The notes under the pieces: model-generated | Database searches by the model: none | The model's input: the letters and a program-made list of their open reading frames with translations, nothing else | What the model was told of the DNA's origin: nothing | Translations under genes and position numbers: made by a program | Shown: positions 59,718-64,000 of the stretch, piece after piece | How positions within the stretch are numbered: position 1 is the stretch's first letter | Layout of the letters: every line of letters begins with the position of its first letter | Origin: Crotalaria pallida | Lineage: Eukaryota > Streptophyta > Magnoliopsida > Fabales > Fabaceae | DNA: 64,000 bases | Reading direction: 5' to 3' | Assembly: GCA_037953625.1 (NCBI GenBank) | Contig: CM075651.1 | Span: 65,024,501-65,088,500, forward strand

Positions 59718-60089
59718 TGTAACACCCCGATTCGGCAACTTGAAAACCACAGTTACTTAAATTAAATGGAGTGAAAATTAGGGCCATTTTTTTTAAAACA
59801 TGTAAAGTATGAACATGAGAACATTTAACTTTTCAAAACATAGTTACATTTAAAAACTCATGTTCTCATATTCATAAACCTTTCAAGTTCCAAACCGAGA
59901 TGTCACAAGACACCGCACTTTGAAACTCGTTTTCAAAACATCTTTTAAAATACATAGCCCGTTACTTGTTTCAAAACATCAGTGTGTAATAAAACTTTTG
60001 CCGGGCTACAGTATGATAGAGCTAGGTAACTAAGAACTTACAATGGAATACATTCCGCCAGGGGAATACCTAGCTTCTAGTCATACTCA
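59718..60089 (-). mobile_element. Element D right (5') LTR, truncated by the CACTA element
   Basis: It begins TGTAACACCCCGATTCGGC and matches 4478-4850 almost base for base up to TCATACTC, where the CACTA element begins. The rest of this LTR should lie to the right of the window. Confidence 0.9.
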
Positions 60090-60107
60090 CACTACACCAA
60101 AATATGG

Positions 60108-60345
60108 ATTTAACAACGCCCATTTAACAACATTTTTGAGAAGGATGCTGTTGAAAGTTCACACGGAAGTATTAACAACGCCGCATTTACTTTGTGTTGT
60201 CTATGAGAAATAAATGACAACACTCTCTTCACGAAGCGTTGTCAATATCTTTCTATTCCAGCACTTCCATATAAGACAACATTATTTTAAAAATATGTTG
60301 TCTTTTCTCTTCACATATAACAACATCATCTTTACTGGGCGTTGT
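60108..60345. repeat. CACTA left subterminal repeats
   Basis: Clustered AACAACGCC, GACAACA, GTTGTC and CGTTGTT words in both orientations, including the inverted pair AGACAACAT/ATGTTGTCT around a TTTTAAAA centre near 60276-60305. Such subterminal arrays are the transposase binding sites in CACTA elements. Confidence 0.8.
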
Positions 60346-60525
60346 TAATTTGTTTCCACTCTATATATCATAATTATATTATTTACAAAAGTTTTTTTTA
60401 CTCATATAATTTAAAGTAATTACCCTACGTGAAAAATATATTTTTTATACTTTACTTTGATATATTCAATATTAAATTATTTTTAATACTTCCAAATTTC
60501 TAACTTCATGATTTGTCTATATGTA

Positions 60526-60884
60526 CTCCTTCCGTCCTTTATTATAAGACCCCTTTGGATATTTTTACTTCTATCAAGATTGATAAATGTTATACTAAAA
60601 TTGATATGTTGTTCCAAAAATACCCTTTTACGAATAATTTGAATGAAATAATTTTTTTGATTTTTCAATACTCACTTTACATCCACCACCTAAAACATTT
60701 AAACTACAAGTTTTGCAAAATTTTTGCATTTTCCAATATAATTTTAATTATGTTTTCTCATTAAAACTTAGAGTATTATGATTAAATGTCAAGGGTAATT
60801 TTGGAAAAAAAATTAGAAGAGGTTCTTATATTTAGAACCAATTTTTTTTTACTCATATGGCTCTATAATAAGGGACGAAAAGAG
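60526..60884. mobile_element. Stowaway-type MITE
   Basis: 359 bp with terminal inverted repeats CTCCTTCCGTCCTTTATTATA and, on the other end, the complement of CTCTTTTCGTCCCTTATTATA. It is flanked by TA on both sides (60524-60525 and 60885-60886). This is the classical Stowaway terminal sequence (Tc1/mariner type). It has no coding capacity and is nested in the CACTA element. Confidence 0.9.
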
Positions 60885-61019
60885 TATTTATTTGATGTTT
60901 AAAAATTTATTATTATTGTAGCTTATAGATAAATTTATTAATTTTATTTGATGTTTAAAAATATGATTTTGGGACTAAAGATACATTGTTGGGTACTCCA
61001 GATACTTCCATGTAGCTAT

Positions 61020-61180
61020 GGCAATTAGGGCTTTGGCCCCCGCCTCGGCCGCCCGCATTTTTTTGCGGGCGGGGCATTGATTTTAGCAAAAATCTTCAAG
61101 TCATGCTCATCCGCCCCGCCCATTTTTTTCGCAGGCATTTACGGACGGGTTACGGGCGGTCCGCGGCCCCATTTATTTAA
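61020..61180. repeat. GC-rich segment with strong hairpin
   Basis: CCGCCCGCA at 61049-61057 and TGCGGGCGG at 61064-61072 form a perfect 9-bp stem with a T-rich loop. More CCGCCC/GGGCGG words follow to 61170. It is an island of high GC in AT-rich DNA. Similar GC-rich words are common in plant non-autonomous repeats, but I cannot name the family. Confidence 0.5.
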
Positions 61181-61319
61181 AAATAAAAAAACAAACCTAA
61201 ACTAAGACACACACACACACAAGACACAACCAACCTAAACCTAATTATTTTCACACACAGCCGCACAATCACACTCACACACACAGCCGCACACAAACTC
61301 ACCCTCACACACACAGCCG

Positions 61320-61645
61320 CACCCTCTTCTTCACGGTTCTCACACCCACACGCGACACGCCCTTCTGCAGAAACCACCGTCCCTTCTGAAGCTCCCTTCG
61401 CCGCTGCCCCATCGCCGGACCCAACTCCATCAAAGCCAGCGCCGCCCCACACGCGTTTTCTCTCTCTCGATCCGATTTGAGCACGACGCCGCACCCTCGA
61501 GCCACCCTTCTCTCTCATCTCCCTTGATTCACGCCGCCACCGAAAAGCTCCCACGATGGAGTCTCGAAATCTGCTGCCGAACCAAGCAGGGAATGAGAAA
61601 GAGGGCAAGAATTTGTTGGAGCAACTCTTGTTGAGTTGTTCTTGA
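61320..61645 (+). other. Possible captured 5' gene segment with a 30-codon ORF
   Basis: A C/T-rich stretch resembling a plant 5' untranslated region leads to an ATG at 61556 with a 29-residue frame (MESRNLLPNQAGNEKEGKNL...) ending at 61645. I do not recognise it. Its position upstream of the SnRK2 and MRS2 pieces would make it a candidate first exon of a chimeric transcript. A long minus-strand frame over the same region (61177-61779) reflects CA and GC repeats, not a gene. Confidence 0.3.
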
Positions 61646-61935
61646 TTTGTATCAAACTTTGCTAATGATTTATGTATTTGTATCTTTGATTTTAGACTTC
61701 CCTGCCCCTGGACATTAGATTTATGTTTTCTATCTTTGATTTTGTGCTTCCCTGCCCCTCTGGTAATTAGTTTATGCATATTTCAGACATTTGTTTATGG
61801 ATTAGATTTGTTGGAGGCTTGGAGTAGCATCTGTTGAGTTGTTCTTAAAACTCCTTTATTTTCTCTGCTTATCTATCTTTTGTTTCAGTTGTTACATCAT
61901 GTGGTTAATGGAGTTTCTATATTGGTTTTTTGCAT

Positions 61936-62010
61936 ATTGATGAGCACGTGCAAAGGGAGATTATCAATCATAGGTCCTTGAAGCATCCCAATATCATTAG
62001 ATTCAAAGAG
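61936..62010 (+). pseudogene. Captured exon fragment of a SnRK2 protein kinase
   Basis: 25 codons read IDEHVQREIINHRSLKHPNI followed by IRFKE, then a GT donor. This is the kinase segment with the conserved helix-C region of plant SnRK2 (OST1-like) kinases, and the exon end after RFKE matches their usual exon boundary. The upstream end lacks a clear AG acceptor. It is too short to be catalytic. SnRK2 kinases act in ABA and osmotic-stress signalling. This piece is a copy of part of one gene carried by the transposon. Confidence 0.85.
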
Positions 62011-62234
62011 GTAAATTGCCCTTTTTTGGTCTCATTCTTAAGCATCATATAAACTCATCAGAGGAGCTGGTGTTGTTATAGATGAAACATGAGAGATATT
62101 ATACTTATTGGTTATTTCTGCTCCTCAGGGAAATGTTCTTTTTTGTTCTTCATTAATGAATATATTAGCACTGATCTTTTCAAACATTGCTTTATTCTTT
62201 CATATCTGAATGATCTAGATTATGCAATGTAGAG

Positions 62235-62354
62235 TCACCATTTGAATTCCGGGCCCTGGAGGTGGCTTTAGAGGCTATTTGTAGTTTCCTTGCTGCATGC
62301 ACAATAGAGTTGGAGATGGCTGCTTATCCTGCGTTAGATGAACTTACCTCCAAG
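62235..62354 (+). pseudogene. Captured MRS2-11/MGT10-like exon 1
   Basis: 40 codons, SPFEFRALEVALEAICSFLA then ACTIELEMAAYPALDELTSK, followed by GTACAT. This is the first conserved helix region of MRS2/CorA magnesium transporters, closest in memory to the plastid member MRS2-11 (MGT10). Frame open, splice donor kept. An AG lies at 62231-62234 as a possible acceptor. Confidence 0.85.
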
Positions 62355-62678
62355 GTACATATATAATTGAATTCCTTATTTTTTTTTGTTTTTACTTTTC
62401 TTTTGGTTTTAACATGAATCCATGCATCCTTTCCTCAATATATCTTGATTCCTTTTGGTGAGTGGATTCCTGTTGCTAATATCTTAACCTTTCATTTGAT
62501 TGCTTATATTTAACATGGCTGAGGTGTTCATTCTAATTATGATTGCTCTATTTATGACGTTTTTTTTCGGTTGGCATGAAATGTGGTTCCGTGCTTGAAC
62601 CTTTTTCTTTAAAAAAAAAAATTGTGACTATTTTGTTATTAAGTTGTGATCAGCTTTTTGAATTATTGTAATCTGCAG

Positions 62679-62752
62679 ATTAGTAGTCTAATTTGGACAG
62701 AGTTCGTAAACTGAAGAGTGCAATGACTAGGCTGACTGCTAGGGTTCAAAAG
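62679..62752 (+). pseudogene. Captured MRS2-11-like exon 2, frameshifted
   Basis: After CTGCAG the exon reads ISS, then one base of an Arg codon is missing (62688-62689), then NLDRVRKLKSAMTRLTARVQK and a GT donor. The length and sequence fit the second exon of this region in MRS2-11. The missing base breaks the frame, so a spliced product would terminate early. Confidence 0.85.
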
Positions 62753-63104
62753 GTATGTCAAATTCTGCTGCACTTGGATGCGAATAAGTTTTGCACCTGC
62801 TGCTTCTTACATAAATAAATTTCTCTCCAGAAATTTATAAAAATTATGCATTACTTTACTTGACTGCATGTTGTGCCTCATTTTAGCGTGAGTCCTCCTT
62901 TCTACTGAAAGTTCATTGTATTTTGTAATCATATGATTGACTTCTTCTCGTCAGTGTCTTCAACAACATTTTACCCAATTGTGGGTGATGGGTTTTATGA
63001 ATCCCAGATGACTGTAAACTTATTACTAGATCATTTATTTTTTAATTTCAGCGGAATAAAACATTTATTCCTTTTCCTTCCCCAGTGACTTGTTCTTGTC
63101 ACAG

Positions 63105-63239
63105 GTGAGAGATGAGCTTGAACAATTATTGGATGATGACGATGATATGGCTGACTTGTACTTGTCGAGAAAAGCAGGTTCATCATCACCAGCTAGTGGA
63201 TCAGGCCCTGCAAACTGGTTTGCTGCTTCACCAATAAAA
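63105..63239 (+). pseudogene. Captured MRS2-11-like exon 3
   Basis: After an ACAG acceptor, 45 codons read VRDELEQLLDDDDDMADLYL, SRKAGSSSPASGSGPANWFA, ASPIK and end at a GT. This continues exon 2. The acidic DDDDDM segment and the Ser/Gly-rich ANWFAASP tail are characteristic of MRS2-11. The transmembrane GMN-containing exons are absent, so no channel could be made. Confidence 0.88.
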
Positions 63240-63818
63240 GTATGTGGTGTTCATCATTATAGATGTAATTATTGTATAACTTATTTTAAACAAATCTGCA
63301 GGCAATACCGATGGCAGAACTGGAACTGAAAGTTTGCCTTATAAAGTGGGGGATTATGGTTTTTTGATGATGTTGTCTCATTTTAGCTCTGCAAGGAAGA
63401 AAGCTCACATGCTATGTAGTGTTGGAAATTTTATTGTAAGAGGGATTAAGAAAGCTCATATGTTATGTACTTTTTTAGTAAAACTTTGAAATTGATGTAG
63501 ACTAGTAGGGTAGTTTTCGATTTTGTTTGTGGAAAGTATGTCGTGTACTTATTTACTCTATTTGTAATGAAATTTTTATTTTCAAAAAAATTATTATGTT
63601 GACCTTAATTTTTTCTTTAGTTGTTTATTTATTTCTAATTTTTTATTATTTTTTAGAAAGTTTCACGATCAGTGGAAAAAATTGGTGTTGATTTAGCCAC
63701 AAATTCATTTGTGGTTATTTATATTTTTTTTAAATTTACTTTCTTACTTAGCCACGGTTATAACTGCAACTAATACAAAAAAAACTGTAAAAAAAACTGT
63801 AGCAAAATAAAAATATGA
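63240..63818. other. CACTA internal AT-rich sequence after the captured exons
   Basis: It starts with intron-like sequence. A further AG at 63301 is followed by a short frame (GNTDGRTGTESLPYKVG) that is not the next MRS2 exon and that I cannot identify. 63430-63600 resembles a plant 3' untranslated region (TTTGTAATGAAATTTTTATT). Nothing else is assignable. Confidence 0.4.
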
Positions 63819-64000
63819 CAACATCGTTTTAAAATGGTGTTGTTAATGCTTTAGTTTCAACAGCACCGTTTTAAAACAGCGTTGTCCATGTTTTAGTTTC
63901 AACAGTGCCTTGTGAAAACAGTGTTGTTAATGTCTAACTTTCAACCGCGCTATTTAAAGATGGTGTTGTCAATACCTTTGTTTCAACAACGTCATATCAA
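63819..64000. repeat. CACTA right subterminal repeats, about 42-bp units
   Basis: Repeats starting CAACA/CAACC at 63819, 63858, 63900, 63942 and 63984, spaced 39, 42, 42 and 42 bp, each with a TTTTAAAA-like centre, GTTGT and TTTAGTTT. They are reverse in polarity to the left subterminal repeats. The right terminal inverted repeat should lie shortly beyond 64000. Confidence 0.8.

Larger units (their letters stand above)
4478..60089 (-). mobile_element. Element D: LARD-type non-autonomous LTR retrotransposon with about 6-kb LTRs
   Basis: After removing nested insertions D consists of a left (3') LTR of 6052 bp (4478-6326, 12927-13500, 38951-42579), an interior of about 1.7 kb (42580-43882 and 59336-59717), and a right (5') LTR seen only as 59718-60089. 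The first 370 bp of the two LTRs are nearly identical. A primer-binding site for initiator tRNA-Met lies at 59702-59713 and a polypurine tract next to 42580. The interior has no gag or pol reading frame, so D must have moved with proteins from another element. The terminal dinucleotide at 4478 is TA instead of TG. This large, gene-free design is that of LARDs (large retrotransposon derivatives). The CTCGAGGACGAGAAA motif near the polypurine tract points to a chromovirus-type gypsy parent. Confidence 0.85.
60090..64000. mobile_element. CACTA transposon carrying captured gene fragments (right end outside window)
   Basis: The left terminus is CACTACACCAAAATATGG at 60090, inside the D LTR. TCA (60087-60089) would be the 3-bp duplication. 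Subterminal repeats with ACAAC/GTTGT words follow at 60108-60345, and repeats of the opposite polarity fill 63819-64000, as expected when the right end is near. No transposase is visible, so it is non-autonomous. Between the ends lie a Stowaway MITE, a GC-rich hairpin segment, exon pieces of a SnRK2 kinase and of an MRS2-11-type magnesium transporter with their introns, and AT-rich DNA. Confidence 0.85.

Noticed and set aside
61177..61779. 200-codon minus-strand frame
   Set aside because: It is built of ACAC microsatellite and C/T-rich sequence read backwards, with no recognisable domain. The captured genes lie on the plus strand.
1..64000. tRNA, rRNA, CRISPR array, bacterial promoter or operon
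   Set aside because: None is seen. The only tRNA-related sequences are retrotransposon primer-binding sites, and the tandem repeats lack CRISPR structure. This is plant nuclear DNA.

Overview
This is nuclear DNA of a flowering plant, most likely a eudicot, from a repeat-rich (heterochromatin-like) region. I find no intact host gene. Nearly every base can be assigned to LTR retrotransposons nested in one another, followed by a DNA transposon that has captured pieces of host genes. The order of insertion can be read from 5-bp target-site duplications (TSDs).

Layout. 1-2557 is the end of an LTR in plus orientation (G). 2558-3342 is a remnant of a gypsy interior (H), followed by its 3' LTR (3343-4477). 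H is interrupted by a large non-coding element on the minus strand (D, a LARD-type element with about 6.05-kb LTRs and a 1.7-kb interior without genes). D's left LTR (4478-42579) was split twice: by a 6.6-kb solo LTR (E, 6327-12921, TSD CCCAT) and by a chromovirus-type gypsy element (A, 13501-38945, TSD TTGAT). A was itself split by a chimeric LTR element (16161-19215, TSD ATAAA) and by a younger relative (B, 25235-36754, TSD AGGGT). D's interior (42580-43882 and 59336-59717) was split by a second solo LTR of its own family (F, 43883-59330, TSD TCTAA). F carries a very young SIRE-like copia element (46564-55960, TSD AAATC) whose two LTRs are both 1576 bp and differ at about three positions. 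D's right LTR begins at 59718 and is cut at 60090 by a CACTA transposon that runs off the window. The CACTA contains a Stowaway MITE and exon fragments of two host genes: a SnRK2 protein kinase and an MRS2-11/MGT10-type magnesium transporter.

Coding capacity is that of retrotransposons: gag, protease, reverse transcriptase, RNase H and integrase with a C-terminal chromodomain-like segment in A and B, all broken; gag and pol in the copia element, broken by one frameshift.

The most unusual signals are inside the LTRs. (1) The A/B LTRs carry a sense-strand ORF of 157 codons. Its first 67 codons differ between A and B by 9 synonymous and 1 conservative replacement change, a sign of purifying selection. 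(2) Just upstream of that ORF lies an array of at least eight short dyads whose arms vary but stay complementary. (3) The same LTRs carry three pairs of the palindrome TAACCGGTTA, each pair exactly 21 bp apart. (4) The unrelated copia element has CTCGAG palindromes phased at 20 bp, and the chimeric element a TATCCGGATA pair at 20 bp. All three fit TA-NN-CG-NN-TA. (5) The 6-kb LARD LTRs contain a diverged repeat with a period of almost exactly 178 bp. Together these suggest a shared architecture of paired, helically phased palindromes in unrelated LTR families.
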